From assembly GCA_025765615.1 (NCBI GenBank), contig JAIVFJ010000010.1:186001-250000 (forward strand): a DNA stretch of 64,000 bases, read 5' to 3'. Of the stretch, positions 8,810 through 20,917 are shown piece by piece. The notes under the pieces were generated by a model that worked only from the letters and a program-made list of their open reading frames with translations, was not told the origin of the DNA and searched no databases. Position 1 is the stretch's first letter. Each line of letters starts with the position of its first letter. Source of the DNA: Zopfochytrium polystomum (Eukaryota > Chytridiomycota > Chytridiomycetes > Chytridiales > Chytridiaceae). The position numbers and the translations under genes were made by a program.

Positions 8810-9365
8810 TGTGAGACTCTGCTCACTCCTTTGACCCTGGGACCTGGGCCCAAGAGTGAGGGAAAGCAAATAATAGGCTAAAACTAACTTTATTGGGCTG
8901 TTGTCTAGGGGGTGTTTCAACCCTACTACTTGCCTAGTCCACAAAGTATCCCTACTGATCTGTCTAACAGGGGTCTCAAACACAAAGAATGAACATTCAG
9001 AGGGACAATCCTCTGAAGGATCAGTGCCGGGGCACCGATTACTCACGTGGCCGCAGGCTGATGCGAGGGGAAACGGAAGGGCACTCCCGAGGGCGCAACA
9101 CAACCGCTGAATAAAGAGAGAGAAGAGGGAAACAGGGGTTTTTATCTCAGGAACCTAATCTCAAATACAACAGGAGTGGTTAATAGCGACGGGACGGACC
9201 GGGCGCGACCTAGCGCCCCTCGTCGCAGACGGTGCTGCGGGAGCCCTCATCGTCGCCAGCGACGGGGGGGAGAGAGAGAAGGGGGTCGACTATGTAGGGG
9301 TCGGAAGGTCGCCAGCAGGGAACTCGCACGCGGAAACACCTGCAATCGTACACACACCCCACTGG
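8810..9365 (+). repeat. LTR-like repeat family F, truncated copy
   Basis: Begins TGTGAGAC and matches 25761-26316 nearly base for base over about 555 bp. It is cut off at 9365 where the other copy continues to a GTCTCACA end. Contains GC-rich sequence unlike its neighbours. Confidence 0.7.
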
Positions 9366-10134
9366 CCTGCGTCGGCACGATCACTCGATCAACGGGCTTT
9401 ATTGCATCGCACTTGTACTCACACATCTCACCCTCACAGCAATAGGACCGAGGCAGGGGCTTGTAGATCGAACTCTCAGGTGTCGGGGGCTGCACCGGGC
9501 GCAGCCACAAACACCCTCGCAGGGACGGGAAGGTTGGGGACGACGACGCCATCGTCGTCGCCACCACCACCACAGTCGTCGCAGCGGGCAAGCGCCAGGG
9601 ATCCTCACTCCAACACAGAGCCAGCAATGTCACACAGTCGCTGGTGGGGCCAGCTGCATTCCCCACCCACGGCCCCTTAAGAGGAGCCCCACGAAGGGAC
9701 CATGTACACACCCAGGTGTGTACCATCTCTCACTACCCTCACCTTTGCGAGCCAGATGGATTTGAAGGGACTCTGTATTGGTGCCAAAGGACAGAAATCA
9801 GATTGAAGAAAAAAAGGAAAAAGAGAAATGGCCCAAAAACAGAGAGAGAGGAAATTGACAAGTCAAGACCCTTCCACCTTCTTGCAACACCACCGTCACT
9901 CACAACATCGCCTTCTACACTGCAACTTCAACAGTGACAGAGGTGAGTGACATTCCAACCAAATCATTTGGCTGTGCCAAAATTGTCAGGTTTCTTTGGT
10001 ATATCCATCTTGACTTGTCTTGACCAATAGGTCTTACCACTTTCAAGGGATACTCTCAGACATGAAGTTCATCTTACAAACAGGTAAAAACTAAGAGTAG
10101 TTGGTCTTCAGTGGGAGGTTTCTTTTAAACCACT
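9366..10134. repeat. Mosaic of repeat fragments before copia element A
   Basis: 9592-9865 matches 58528-58795 (same orientation, about 85-90% by eye). 9868-9938 matches the last about 70 bp of LTR E (15880-15946). The part at 9366-9590 is GC-rich with a GTCGTCGCC-type simple tract near 9540-9590. No gene recognised. Confidence 0.55.
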
Positions 10135-10546
10135 TGTTGAGTGGAACTGACTGGTTCGCAGCAAGAGGCACAAGACAGACCCGAACCTATTGGGACTGTC
10201 AGGTATTGTTCTCACAATGCCCATGGGGAGAGCGAGCCACTGCCAATCCAGCCCCAGGCACTAGCTTGCACTGTTGACAATACCCCAAGTATTAAGTGGA
10301 ACAGAAACCCAGTGTTAACAGTTTTCCTCCTCCTCTGCTCAAGTAGATAATATAGGAGAGGTTTTTACCCTGTGCCAGTCACGCTTGCCTAGCAACTATT
10401 ACAGTGTGAATATCATCATTATGTATCAATAATTCATAACAGAGTTTTTCTCTTTCTCTCCAAGTTGGGGAGAAGGGCCACCCACAAACACACATCTCCA
10501 CTTCATTCACTCCTTCCACTCACTCACTCAGAGCAGACTGTTTACA
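10135..10546 (+). repeat. 5' LTR of copia element A
   Basis: TGTTGAGTGG...GTTTACA, 412 bp, matching 14381-14776 and 30646-31060 and a rearranged minus-strand copy ending at 58520. Several mismatches to the 3' LTR show an old insertion; no clean target duplication was found. Confidence 0.75.
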
Positions 10547-10579
10547 GAGAGTTTTTGTGAATGAACAGCTTGGCTCGCA

Positions 10580-10624
10580 CTTCAATTTTTGGGGGGTGAA
10601 CGAAAATTTTTTGTCATCCCACTG
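10580..10624 (-). repeat. Tc1/mariner-type terminal inverted repeat remnant
   Basis: Read on the minus strand it begins CAGTGGGATGACAAA and shares its pattern with 16831-16871 (CAGTGGGGCGACAAA...). This is typical of Tc1/mariner ends. No transposase is next to it. Confidence 0.45.
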
Positions 10625-10889
10625 TAATAATCATATAAATGTTTCTTATTTCTTATCTCTTCTTGCCATTAGGTCATAGTTGTGATGTGTGAGTTCCAAT
10701 AGTTGGACCTATGCTGTAGTTCCCCCATCCATTTTTGTTAGTGTGGTCTGTCCTTTCTGTTCTACCATCTGATGGCCAGTCATACGTGTTTGTGATTCTT
10801 CTTTCTCCGGTGTACGGTTTCCTTAAGTTGACTATGGCTTAAGGTTTTCCTCCGTGCCAGCCTTTGCTCCTGCCCACAGCTTAGGGGGG

Positions 10890-11119
10890 AGTGTTAGTTT
10901 TGGGTCTTTTGGTGTAAGCAGTGTGCAGGAGCTTTGACCTGATAGTGCTCTGCAAGGATGACTTGCAGCATTTTGCAAGTGATGGTCCTTGTAACAGTTT
11001 TGTATAAAGACAAACACAAGACTGACAGAAGCCAAGATCAACCTCCCACCACCACCACCTTCAGTAGTGTACACCACAGCAGCCCAACCCATCAATCAGC
11101 CACCATAGCAAATTCTTTC
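10890..11119 (+). repeat. LTR family D, truncated (first about 230 bp)
   Basis: TGTTAGTTTTGGGTC... matches the start of the full D LTR at 32398-33203. It is preceded by the polypurine-like CTTAGGGGGGAG, as a 3' LTR would be, and is cut at 11119 where copia A coding sequence begins. Confidence 0.7.
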
Positions 11120-14100
11120 AGCACCCAGCTGCGCAGAGGAAAATTTCAGTTGAGCCCATTGCCAACGCATCACCAGCAACTGCACGCGACCTATGGCACT
11201 GTAGTTTTGGCCACATCCACTGAGAGCAAGTATGTGACACTCTCAAGTCTGGTGATGTCGGCGGTGCTCCTGCTCCGCCACCAACAACACGCAAGCCTTG
11301 CCTCATTTGCGATATGGCAAAGATGCTCCGGCAACACCTCATGGTCAAACCTCGTTTTGATTTTGCCCCACTGCAGATGCTGTGTGCCAACCAAACTGGA
11401 AAGATCAGTACATGTTCTCTTGATGGTTCCAACTACTTTGAAGTTATTGTCGACTACGCCACAGGCTATACTTGGGTCAACACTGTCGCTCGCACAGCAG
11501 GCGTCACTCAAAGGATAATTGATTGCATTGATTTTGAAGAGCAACTCTTCCCCACTCGTCAAACTCTATTTGTACAGGCAGACAACCTCGGTCTTAACAC
11601 TCAGCAATTTGAATCCTACTGTATCAACCACCAACCTCCTATTGTCTTTCAGCCTTCTGTCCCTTATGTCAAGGAGGGTGATGGTGATGTAGAAAATGCC
11701 ATCAAGGTCATCACCCACATTGCTTCCTGACTCCTGATCGAAGCCCAGCTTCCACGGTTCTTCTGGTCCTATGCAATACGCCATGCTTCATTCCTGCGCA
11801 ATCGTGTGCAACACACTCGCACTGGTTGAATTCCATTTGAATATTACCAAGACCAAAAACCCAACCTACGCCACCTTGGAATGTTTGGCTGCCTCATCGT
11901 CACACTCAACAATGAGTATACAGAACCTGCAAACTCACACAAGACCAAGTTCTCTCCTTGGGCCTCACTTGGACTCTTCTTGGGTTTCGACACAGACAGC
12001 AAGTCTATTGCCCTCAGCTACGACTTCAGTGCACAGACTATTCTTCGTACACGCCACTATAACTTGCATGCTCATGTCTTTCCTGGCCTTGTCCGCAGTG
12101 ACGCTAAGCTTCCATCTCTTAATTCTGATTTCTTAACTTCTCTCTCTGATGATTTTACAAATTTTCCTGAAACGGACGATTTTTCTTCTTTCGAGCCTGT
12201 TGAGCCACCACTTGACTCTTACCGTCGATTATCCAACTCTCCTCCTGATGGTGCTCCATCCACTCGTACTCGCCAGCAACTGCGCCAGGCTTCCAGGGGG
12301 GGACAGCCGCCATCATCATCAAACTCCTCAGATCAACCTCCAACTCTTCCCCAAGATATGGAAGACGATAATGATGATGACAACTATGGTTGGAACCCTG
12401 AACACACATTCGCTGTCATCCTAGGCGAAGACAAAGACAAACCTGAAGAGAGCCTAGCTCCAACGGCAGACCACGTAGCAGCATCCATCAACACTGAACT
12501 GGAACCTGTCATTGAGTCACCACTTCCACCATCTGTCATTGTCAACATCAAAGATGCACCAACTGGACTTTGCAAGCTACTTGCAAATCGAACAATCACT
12601 CGCCATCTCTTGCGACTCTACCTTGCATCAGCTAAACCAGGACCACGCTTCCCAAAGCGCTTCCCTAAAGAACCAATCCACCAATCACAACTCCCACCAG
12701 TGCCATGTTCCCACAAGGAAGCCCACGCATCAGACTATAACGAAGAATGGACTGCATCCGAACTTGAGGAGCTTCACTCTCTCATGGACGAGCACAAGGT
12801 CTGGGAATGGGCAGTTCTTCCTCCTGGCAAACGCGCAATGTTCTGCAAATGGGTTTATGCCCACAAGCTCGACCCCTTTGGCTGGCTGAAGCGATGGAAA
12901 GCTCGCCTTGTCGCATGTGGAAACACTCAACGCGAAGGCATCGACTACACAGACACCTTTTCTCCTGTCGTCTGGATCCAGGCCATCTGACTGCTCATTG
13001 CAATCAGCCTTGCTTTTGACCTCAAGTACCACAGCATGGATGTCAACACAGCCTACCTGTACGCTTTCCTCAAAGAAGTTATCTACATGCACCCACCAAA
13101 AGGCCACAAGCGATTCACTCCGGATGAAAAGAAACTATTCTGCAAACTCCTCAAGAGCCTCTATGGACTCCACCAATCTGGACGAAACCGGTTCCTGACC
13201 CTTCGCAAGTTCATTGTCGAGAAACTCAGCTTCAATTAATAGCTTGCTGAGCCCTGCCTCTTCTTTCGAGTAGACTCTCTGCAACAAATGTTTGATATCA
13301 TCTTTGTCTTTGTCGACGACATCAATGTCATGGCCAACACCCCAGCTCTTGTCGCAAAAATTGAGATGCTTTCGTGCTGAGTACAGCATGTCCCTCGATG
13401 AAACCACTGTCAGCCAAGTGATTTGCATCCACCTCGAGCGCAACGCCAAAGGCATTTGGATGGGCCTAGACGAATACACCAGGACAATTCTCACTGAAGA
13501 GAAAATGTGGGACGACCTTGATATTGCATCAACTCCATTGTCTATCACCTTTATGCATGACGAAACGTCAATCGAACTCAGCCAGAGCGACTCAAGCTGG
13601 TATTGATCCACACTCATGAAAATTCAATACCTCGCAACACAAACTCGACCAGATATCGCATTTGCAACAAATGTACTCTCCCAGTTCCAACTGAAGCCAC
13701 GCCAGTGCCATCGCAATGCACTCTGCCGCCTGCTTTGTTACCTCCGAGGCACCTGGGACTACAGATTATTCTACAGGCAAAGCCACAAGCCGCTACGACT
13801 CTTCACAAATGACACCCTTGAACCAGCTGCATAAGCTGATGCATCCTATGGGGGTGAACCTGGAGACCACACATTGTGCACTGGATATGTCTTCTTCCTC
13901 ATGGGCACCGCCTTCTCTTGGGTCCCACGCAAACAACATTGAGTATGGCTATCCACCATGGAAGCAGAATACTACTCACTTTCTGAAGCCTTCCAAGAAG
14001 CACAATGGCTCCTAGCTGTATTATCAGAGTTGCAACTCCCTGCACAGCGGCCACGACTAATCCTCAAGGACAATCAATCTGCAATCGCATAGTGCTCAAC

Positions 14101-14346
14101 CCTCTTACACATGCTCGCAAAAAACACATTGACATACGTGCTCATTTCCTCCAACAAGGCGTAGGCGCTGGAGAGATCACTGTACGCTACATACCAACCA
14201 GCGACCAGATCGCAGACATTCTCACAAAACCACTCTCAACGTCTCAGCACCAGCGACTGACCTCACTACTTCGCCTCCGACCCCGCTCTGACCTTTCGAA
14301 CACCCTTTCAGTTGAAGCCTCAGACACTTACGCACGCTTTGCATAA
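11120..14346 (+). pseudogene. Copia element A pol remnant: integrase, reverse transcriptase, RNase H
   Basis: Integrase core at 11314-11730 has VDYATGYTW; the second Asp block (ADNLG) and the Glu block (DVENA) are altered. The integrase C-terminal half follows in another frame (11771-12110). Reverse transcriptase spans about 12770-13560: RWKARLVACGNTQREGIDYTDTF, LYGLHQSGR and a FVDDI active-site box near 13309. RNase H follows at 13616-14340 (YLATQTRPDIAFATN; QIADILTKPL near 14207). At least six stops or shifts (near 11728, 12990, 13238, 13378, 13606, 13834) separate the pieces, so no protein can be made. Confidence 0.85.
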
Positions 14347-14380
14347 CGGGTGCTACACCCATGGCCATCGTGCAGGAGGG

Positions 14381-14776
14381 TGTTAGGCAGAACTGACTGG
14401 TTAGCAGCAAGAGGCACAAGACGGACCTGAACCTATTGTGACTGTCAGTTATCGTTCTCACGATGCCCATGGGAGAGCGAGCCACTGCCAATGCAGACCT
14501 GGGCGCTGGCTTCCGCTGATGACAAATACTCTGAGTATTAAGTGGAACGGAAACCTGGTGTTAACAATTTTCCTCCTCCTCTGCTCAAGCAGATAATATA
14601 GGAGAGGTTTTTACCTGTGCTGGTCACGCTTGCCTAGCAACTATTACAGTGTGTATATCATCATCAACAGAGTTTTTTTCTCTTTCTCTCCAAGTTGGGG
14701 AGAAGGACCACCCACAAACACACATCTCCACTTCATTCACTCCTTCCACTCACTCACTCAGAGTAGACTGTTTACA
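14381..14776 (+). repeat. 3' LTR of copia element A
   Basis: TGTTAGGCAG...GTTTACA, 396 bp, preceded by a purine tract. It lacks about 10-15 bp found in the middle of the 5' copy and differs at scattered bases. Confidence 0.75.
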
Positions 14777-15233
14777 GAAGGAAAGGTGAGGCAATTGAGA
14801 CTGGTTGGAGGAGAACCTAGCTGTCTATCTCCTGAATCAGATGTCATTATTCATCCTCGCAATCACAGAAGGCATAGAGAACATTGTCTTCATGAGGCTG
14901 ATGCATGAGTTGGATGGCCAGTTTTTGGAAAGGGCAAATATGGTGGAGAATTTCTCCAACTGCTGATTTTGCAAGGTTGACAACTTGATGGTGTGCTTCA
15001 GTGAAGCGGGCTATGAAGTCATCCAAGGCTTTGGTCAGTTCCATTTTGATGCATTCAAAGTATCAATGATGTCCTTCCAAGTCCCTGATTTCAGAGATTG
15101 TTGTTTTTCTGGAGAGTTCTGCTGCAACGTCCTTCAACCAGTCACTGAAATTCTCCAGTACTTCAGGAACTCTGAAGGACTTGGCAATGTACTTGGTTGT
15201 CTCATTAGTCATGTTGTTTTCGAAGATCCATTG
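14777..15233. other. Repeat-derived sequence with a gag-like fragment on the minus strand
   Basis: 14935-15075 (minus) and 46750-46890 (minus) encode related peptides (pattern M-E-x-T-x-A...DxFIxRFTE...AKSA.GE.LHHI). This resembles a retroelement gag fragment shared by two sites. The rest is unrecognised. Confidence 0.4.
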
Positions 15234-15946
15234 TGTTGAGATTTGAGCCTAGGAAGCTGGCTTCCTATGTCGATGTGGCCTCGTTCCTGCCGCCGATGTG
15301 ACTTACACTAAGTGGGGTAAGCCGAAAGGCCTAATCTGAATCCAATGAAAAGAGTTAGGTGAAGACAGCGGAGATTCTTGTTTTGCTTTCCTAGGCTTCG
15401 CCGGTGAGGACAATGCAATTAGAATCACACTCAACAGGTTCAGAGAAATGTTGAACCAGGGCAGCTCCCAGCAGCTCCAGGTCACCTGACTTTGTCTGAA
15501 CCAATGATGGACCAGGGACTGGTTGATTTGATCTGTGGGAAGACTGGTCACTGCACACAGACCTCTGGACAGACCTTGGTTGATTTGAAATTCTCTGAAT
15601 ATTTCAAATCACCCTCCCTCTGTGGGAAGGGGTTTTCAACAACTCCCCAGAGCAAAGTCCTGTCTGAAGCAGTTTGCAACTTGTTCAGATAGGCAAAACA
15701 GGAAACTGGTCAACCTCCCTGCAGGAGTATAAATTGGGCAGAGTTTTCTTATTGAAAAAGGCACTCTCACTCCAATTTGCCAGTCCCTGTCGAAAACAAG
15801 CTCTCTTTACCCACTTGCCCTTGGTCGCTTGCTACACTCGCTCCCTTGTACAAGTCCTCGATTCAAGCCTTGGTTCCTCGACCCTTCAACCTTCTTGCAA
15901 CGCTGCCTCCACTCAGAACGTCGCCTTCTACACTGCAACTTCAACA
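15234..15946 (+). repeat. LTR family E (713 bp, solo)
   Basis: TGTTGAGATTTGAG...CTTCAACA with TG...CA ends and an internal TATA-like TATAAAT at 15728. Its first about 175 bp recur at 16375-16543 (minus) and 25585-25760 (plus); its last 70 bp recur at 9868-9938. No coding sequence of this family was identified. Confidence 0.65.
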
Positions 15947-16340
15947 GATTGTGTGTGCCAAGTTTGAGTGAATTTTGTTGGGTTTTGAGTGTGTTGTGAA
16001 GGTGGTGTTGCAGCAGATGAAAAGTTGGTTTGTTAGCTTGGTGTGTGTCAGGTAGGGGGTGGTTGTTGTCTCCAACTGAGAATGGTGTGTGGGTTGGAGG
16101 TAATCTGGTCACCCTGAGAGGAAAAAGGGGGCGCTTATCACAAAGGAGGATGATTCTGAGTTAGAGAATTGTATCAGTGTGTAGCCTGGAAGCAGATCTT
16201 TCCAATGACAGTTTCATGAAGTTGGAAAAGTGGGTGCCAACTTCAGATGCAGAGTATGCGACCTCGGAGCATCCGATCTACAATCAGGAGGGTTCGTTGG
16301 AAAGAAGAGATCGAGAGCTTTCCAATAGTAGCAACGGATC
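15947..16340 (-). repeat. LTR family D fragment (minus)
   Basis: Matches the internal-side half of LTR D at 47284-47740 with many substitutions. It lies between a plus E LTR and a minus E fragment, giving an E(+)-D(-)-E(-) sandwich. Confidence 0.6.
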
Positions 16341-16374
16341 AGACAAAAGTCAGCTGACCTGGGCAGCTGTGAGC

Positions 16375-16543
16375 TGTGAAGCCTAGGAAAGCAAAGCTAG
16401 AATCACTGCCGTCTTCACCTAACACTTTTGTTGGATTCAGATTAGGCCTTTCGGCTTACCCGACTTAGTGTCAGTCGCATCGGCGGTGGCAACAAGGCCA
16501 CCATGAACATAGAAAGCTGGCTTCCTAGCCTCAAATCTCAACA
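16375..16543 (-). repeat. LTR family E, 5'-terminal fragment (minus)
   Basis: Reverse complement begins TGTTGAGATTTGAGG and matches the first 170 bp of 15234-15946. It ends abruptly at the junction with the D fragment. Confidence 0.65.
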
Positions 16544-17519
16544 GTTACAGCTTCTTAAGCCAAACTAAAGAGCCCAAAAAGAAGCAGCTGCCAATATTCA
16601 ACAAATCCACAAAAGCAGCAATCTTCATGCACTCCTGTTTGCAGGTTTATCAATGTGACAAATTTTGCCTCTTATTTCTGTAGTTTTGGACATAAAGCAA
16701 ACCCACCAGCAGCTGTCTGGTCAACTTTTGGCAGCATGATGCCCTATCATTGAACTTTACGCATACCAAGTTTCGTCGTAAAATGTTCAGAAATGGCGGA
16801 GTTTGTCTAAGTGACACTTGGGATGTCACCTTCAAATTTTTGGCGGTGAGCGAAAATTTGTCGCCCCACTGGACGCATATTAAATAAGAGGGGGCACCAA
16901 GGCTACATAGACCCATTTGTCACCAAAGAGCTGAATAGCTCTTTCACTATCACGATAGTTGTGCTAATAAGTGGCAATCTTCAGTCTGGGACTAAAAATT
17001 AAGTCTACATAGTGAAAAAATTGTAAAAGGTAGGGAAATGACTGGAATCGATTCCACTTTCTGATACGGTCATACATCCATGTAAAAATACAACGTGTTG
17101 AACTGAATCATAGTGAAGTAAGAGCTGAAGAACCTAAACTATTACCAACACCATAGGTGAGATACTTGAGAAGCTCATAATGCGGCTTCTCCATGCCAAA
17201 TTTGGTGATCTCTGGGATGGTGCAGGAGAAGGGTTGCTTGCAATTGGGTTGTGGCAGTAGTGAGAGGAGACTGTTTTGGCATTTTGTATGAAGACTTTAT
17301 TCCTTCGAACCAGGCAGGTCAACAAGTGCTTTCTTTGATTTCAAAACTTGGCTGTTCAATCCGGCCAAACAAGTAAGCAGAAGATTTTGATAAATCCATG
17401 CCCAATGGCATTATACCGCTCTTCACATGCAAAAGCTTATTGCAACCAATTAATCTAGGCTTGAAAGCAAGTGGAAAAAACTAAGAGAGCGCAAAGCAAG
17501 CATTTTGATTTCTGAACTT
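16544..17519. other. Tc1/mariner-derived and unrecognised sequence upstream of the MRE11 3' end
   Basis: 16831-16871 is a Tc1/mariner-like end (minus, CAGTGGGGCGACAAA...), and the minus-strand sequence beyond it toward 16560 reads like degraded Tc1 sub-terminal sequence. At 17100-17300 the minus strand has a 60-codon open stretch (…ITKFGMEKPHYELLKYLTYGVG…) that I do not recognise. No supported gene. Confidence 0.4.
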
Positions 17520-20500
17520 TTAGTTCTGGTGCCGCTTTTGCTGCTGTTGTTTGAAGCCGCGCAGATCCATTGCCAAGTCTTCATCATCCTCATTTTCTGC
17601 TTCTTCGAATTCTGCCTGTCGTGCACTGACCTTCGTGGGCGGTGCCGATGCGAAGTTCAGCGTTTGTTGCCGCAGCTGTGATCCCCCGCTCGATGAAACC
17701 ACAGAATTTCTAGTAACTCTCGCAGTACCTGCACCTGCAGCAGAGGACCTTGTTCGCCCAGCAGCCTTTGGCATAGTTGCGGCCCCAGAGGTAGTGACGT
17801 TTCCACGAGCCTTGGAAGAAGGGGCCTAGAACCATCAAGACAAAGAAGAGCCATGTATGAGTTTCGTTAGCGCCACATATGCATCCGGGAATTAAGGTGC
17901 TTTACTCAGCTGCTCTTCGTTTAGAGCTTGAAGCGGACTCTCCGCTCTCTGGGTTCTCCACCAAGCCGCCTTTGGACCTTGTGACTCGGACTCTCTTGGT
18001 GCCACCTTCGCTGGCCGCCGTTCGCATCGGCGGTTTATCGGCTTGGTCGTCTATCTCTGAATCCGTGTCCAACTCCCGAGATCGGATGCTTGTTGCCGCT
18101 AACTTGGAGTTTGCTGCCCGCGGTGCTGGTGGAATGCGAGCACTTCGCGCAGTCCCGAAAGGTGCACCAGACGTCAATCCTTTCTGGGTTGGAGTGACCT
18201 CATCAGCAGCAAGATAGGTGATGGATTCGGCCACTTCTTCCCGAATTCGAAAATCGTCATCGTCATCGTTTGTGTCAGCCTCTACGTTGCGAGATTCGGC
18301 CGCTTTGCGTCTTTTCTTCGCCGGCTCTTCCGAATTCAACCCAAATGCTATCGATGTGTTCTCCTCCTCCTCGTCTCCGCTATTTGCCTGTGAGAATCGG
18401 CTTTAAGTATCGACCGAATGGAGTCGTACCTTCTCTGCACCTGTTTTCTCTTGCCTGTGCGAGTCGCGCCACCTCCGCTTCGTCCGCCTCGTCCCGCAGG
18501 TTTGGAAGCCGAGCCTCTTTTGCGATTGCTGGACGCAGTAGGTACGTCTGCTGCTTCACTCTGATCCGCTCCCTCCGCATCCCGAACGTGTTTCTTCGAT
18601 AATTGGAAAGACGCGCAAGTTTGTCAAATGCGAAAAAAACCTGGGGCGAAGGCCTACTGGTATGACAACTCGCCCAGTCTTAATACGATCGGCTAACTCA
18701 ACTTCCAATTCCGCCGCGCCGCGCATTTTCTCGATTCGAATCTAACGCGCCCAATTAATAGTCATTGCGGAACAGCGACAAACCTTTTCAAGTAAGTCAT
18801 AGTCATCACCACCACTAGCTTCTTCTTGAATCTTCGTCTGCGTTTTAGCCAGGTGTCCGAGGACGTAGCTGTTCCATTTGTGGTTTGATTGAGGTGGGTA
18901 ATGCTTGCCATTGAAACTTACTCCGAAATTGCGTCTCTGTCCTCTTTCTCAACAAACAAACGAACGGCTTCACCGATCCCATTTTCGGGTAGAATAGAAA
19001 GATTCTGCACCTTGAGGAACTCATTCACTAAATCTTCGACTTGAACTTTGTCCAATCGATCGGGTTGATCGAGCAAATCAAGGACTGATTGCGGCTCTGG
19101 CAGCTTGGCTGTTCAAATTTAGTCACTCGCGAAAGCCAAACGCCACCGTCGTACATTTTGGAGCACCGGCAACTTTTTTACGGTAGAAGTGGAGAATATC
19201 CTTCACATTGGCTACTTTATCCACGAATTGTTGGCCAAATCTTTGAGGGTTTATTGTTTCGAAATCAGTGTATTCCACCTGATAACAATTCAATCTGCAA
19301 TATGAGGTGAGAAACGAGTTGAGCTTACCCGGAGCCTAATAAGTGGTCTTGGAAAATATTGCGGATCTGCAGTAGGATTTTCGTTCATCCACTTTTCTCT
19401 CGCCTCCTCAATCAGCTCATCAACCTTGCGATCTAATGTGAACCAGAACGGCCACGCGCTGCACGTACCTTGTCTGCAAGAAAATCATTTATAGCTCGCT
19501 CTTCACTCGCTTGATGTGCAACGTGTTCAGATAAAACTATGTCCCCCGTGACAAAAGGGCGAACTTGTTTCAGCGGAATCTTTTCTAAGTAAAATTCCTT
19601 TTTTGGCATAATCGTGACGAGCGCAACATGCCTGAAAGTGAAAACATTGACAACGAAATTGCATAAGCTTTTGGTTCCAGGTAGAAGTAGCTGACTTACT
19701 TCTGAACAGCTTCCCCCTCGCATAAAGACGTTGCGACAGATGAGCCTGGCTGGCTTATGAAAAAACCTCGAGCAGGACTCTCCTGAAGATCAACAAGGCA
19801 TTCGTGCTCGTGGCCCCAGACAATTAAATGCAAAAAGTCATCCAGAAAGTGCTCCGGAATCCAATTGGAAGGACCTCGCTTTACACTTTGCTTCTTTAGT
19901 GAGATCTAATGAGAGGGAACGAAACTCACCGATTCTGATGAAGCACAAAAAGATTAAACCAATGATCCTTATCCTTCGTGGGACGGTACATCTTCACCTT
20001 CTTTTCTAAAAAAGTTCGGTGAAGCCTTTCGTCACGGATGTTTCCGAGACCGTAAAGAGCCAGTTTTGTTCTCCCCTTTTTCAACAGAACTGGCGCGACA
20101 TGCACGTCATCAATTTGCGTTTGACGACCGAAGTAATTGACAAAGCCAGCAACGCTTAGAAGATCTAAAGCACAGAGGTCTCCGTCCTATTAATAAACGC
20201 GAATGTTAGGGCAATTTAGCCAAACTCTAACTGAACTCACGCCGCTTGGATCATCATGATTTCCATGAATTGAAAACAAAGGTAAAGCGATATTGAGGTT
20301 CGGGTCTTGATAGTTAACTCGGTGAAAGCTGAATCGCATGTCAGACGAAGCATCGAAGAAACAGCCGCAACACCTGTCTTTGAACACTACATCCTGCGCA
20401 GTAAGAAAATCAAAAGCGACGGGTCGGTCTCCCATACAATAACGCCGCAGCATGTTCATTGTTTTGTACATGCAAGATCGGGACGGCTTGTTTTCATGAA

Positions 20501-20891
20501 AAAGGTCGCCACCGAGCAACACAAAATCGACCTGCGACGGAGTTAGAGGAATCAAAAGACATTCTATCGCAGTGTTTCCTACTTGGTTCCGCTGCGCTAT
20601 AAGTAGAATCTCCTCGAATGCGGCAAACGAATCATTCCCTCGTATCGGATCCTTCTCCATGAAACCCAAGTGATTGTCTGTGGCCACCAAGATTCGGAAA
20701 GTGTCCGCGTCTGCTGCATCCTGCACATCGCTACTGCTGTCACATGGTGAGCTCACAATAAAGTCTACATCTTTGTCGTCTTCAACGTCCTCCTCTTCGT
20801 CATAATGCGCATGACGGAGTGTCGGCCGTCGTGGCCGTGTGGAGGTGGCATCAGGCGCGGAGGGCCGAAACGTGGTGCTGGACTTTTCCAT
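17520..20891 (-). CDS. MRE11: Double-strand break repair nuclease MRE11
   Basis: Mn-dependent phosphoesterase of the Mre11-Rad50-Nbs1 complex: 3'-5' exonuclease and endonuclease in DNA break repair, nuclear. Motifs in order on the minus strand: [10 protein letters not shown] (metal-binding DxH), [22 protein letters not shown], then across introns [19 protein letters not shown] near 19820 and [12 protein letters not shown] near 19755, all diagnostic. The capping domain continues ([11 protein letters not shown] near 19585). The C-terminal half has a GAR-like [12 protein letters not shown] segment near 18470, acidic Asp runs and a Ser/Ala-rich tail ending at 17520. Start ATG at 20889-20891 is chosen because the frame upstream overlaps the neighbouring gene. 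At least nine introns; two (20329-20373, 45 nt; 20532-20582, 51 nt) are multiples of three without stops. Most internal exon borders were not all fixed. Confidence 0.93.
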
Positions 20892-20917
20892 GCGCCAAGT
20901 CAACGACAATTTGGGGC
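20892..20917. promoter_or_regulatory. 26-bp interval between divergent MRE11 and CCDC17-like start codons
   Basis: The two chosen ATGs point away from each other with only 26 bp between. The promoters of each gene must therefore lie in the other's transcribed region or be shared. No TATA box is seen. Confidence 0.5.

Larger units (their letters stand above)
10135..14776 (+). mobile_element. Copia-type element A, degenerate, with nested insertions
   Basis: LTRs at 10135-10546 and 14381-14776 bracket copia-order coding remnants (integrase, reverse transcriptase, RNase H). The gag-protease part is missing: the interval 10547-11119 instead holds a Tc1-like terminal repeat (10580-10624) and a truncated LTR of family D (10890-11119). 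A purine tract, CAGGAGGG, precedes the 3' LTR. Many stops and frameshifts show it is dead. Confidence 0.8.

Noticed and set aside
9176..9726. GC-rich open frames on both strands near 9.2-9.7 kb
   Set aside because: The sequence is a repeat (LTR F and neighbours) found again at 26 kb and 58 kb, and the frames are Arg/Ser/Pro low complexity with no domain.
17134..17325. Small minus-strand gene downstream of MRE11
   Set aside because: A short open stretch of about 60 codons exists but without start context, splice partners or recognisable motif; left as unassigned sequence.
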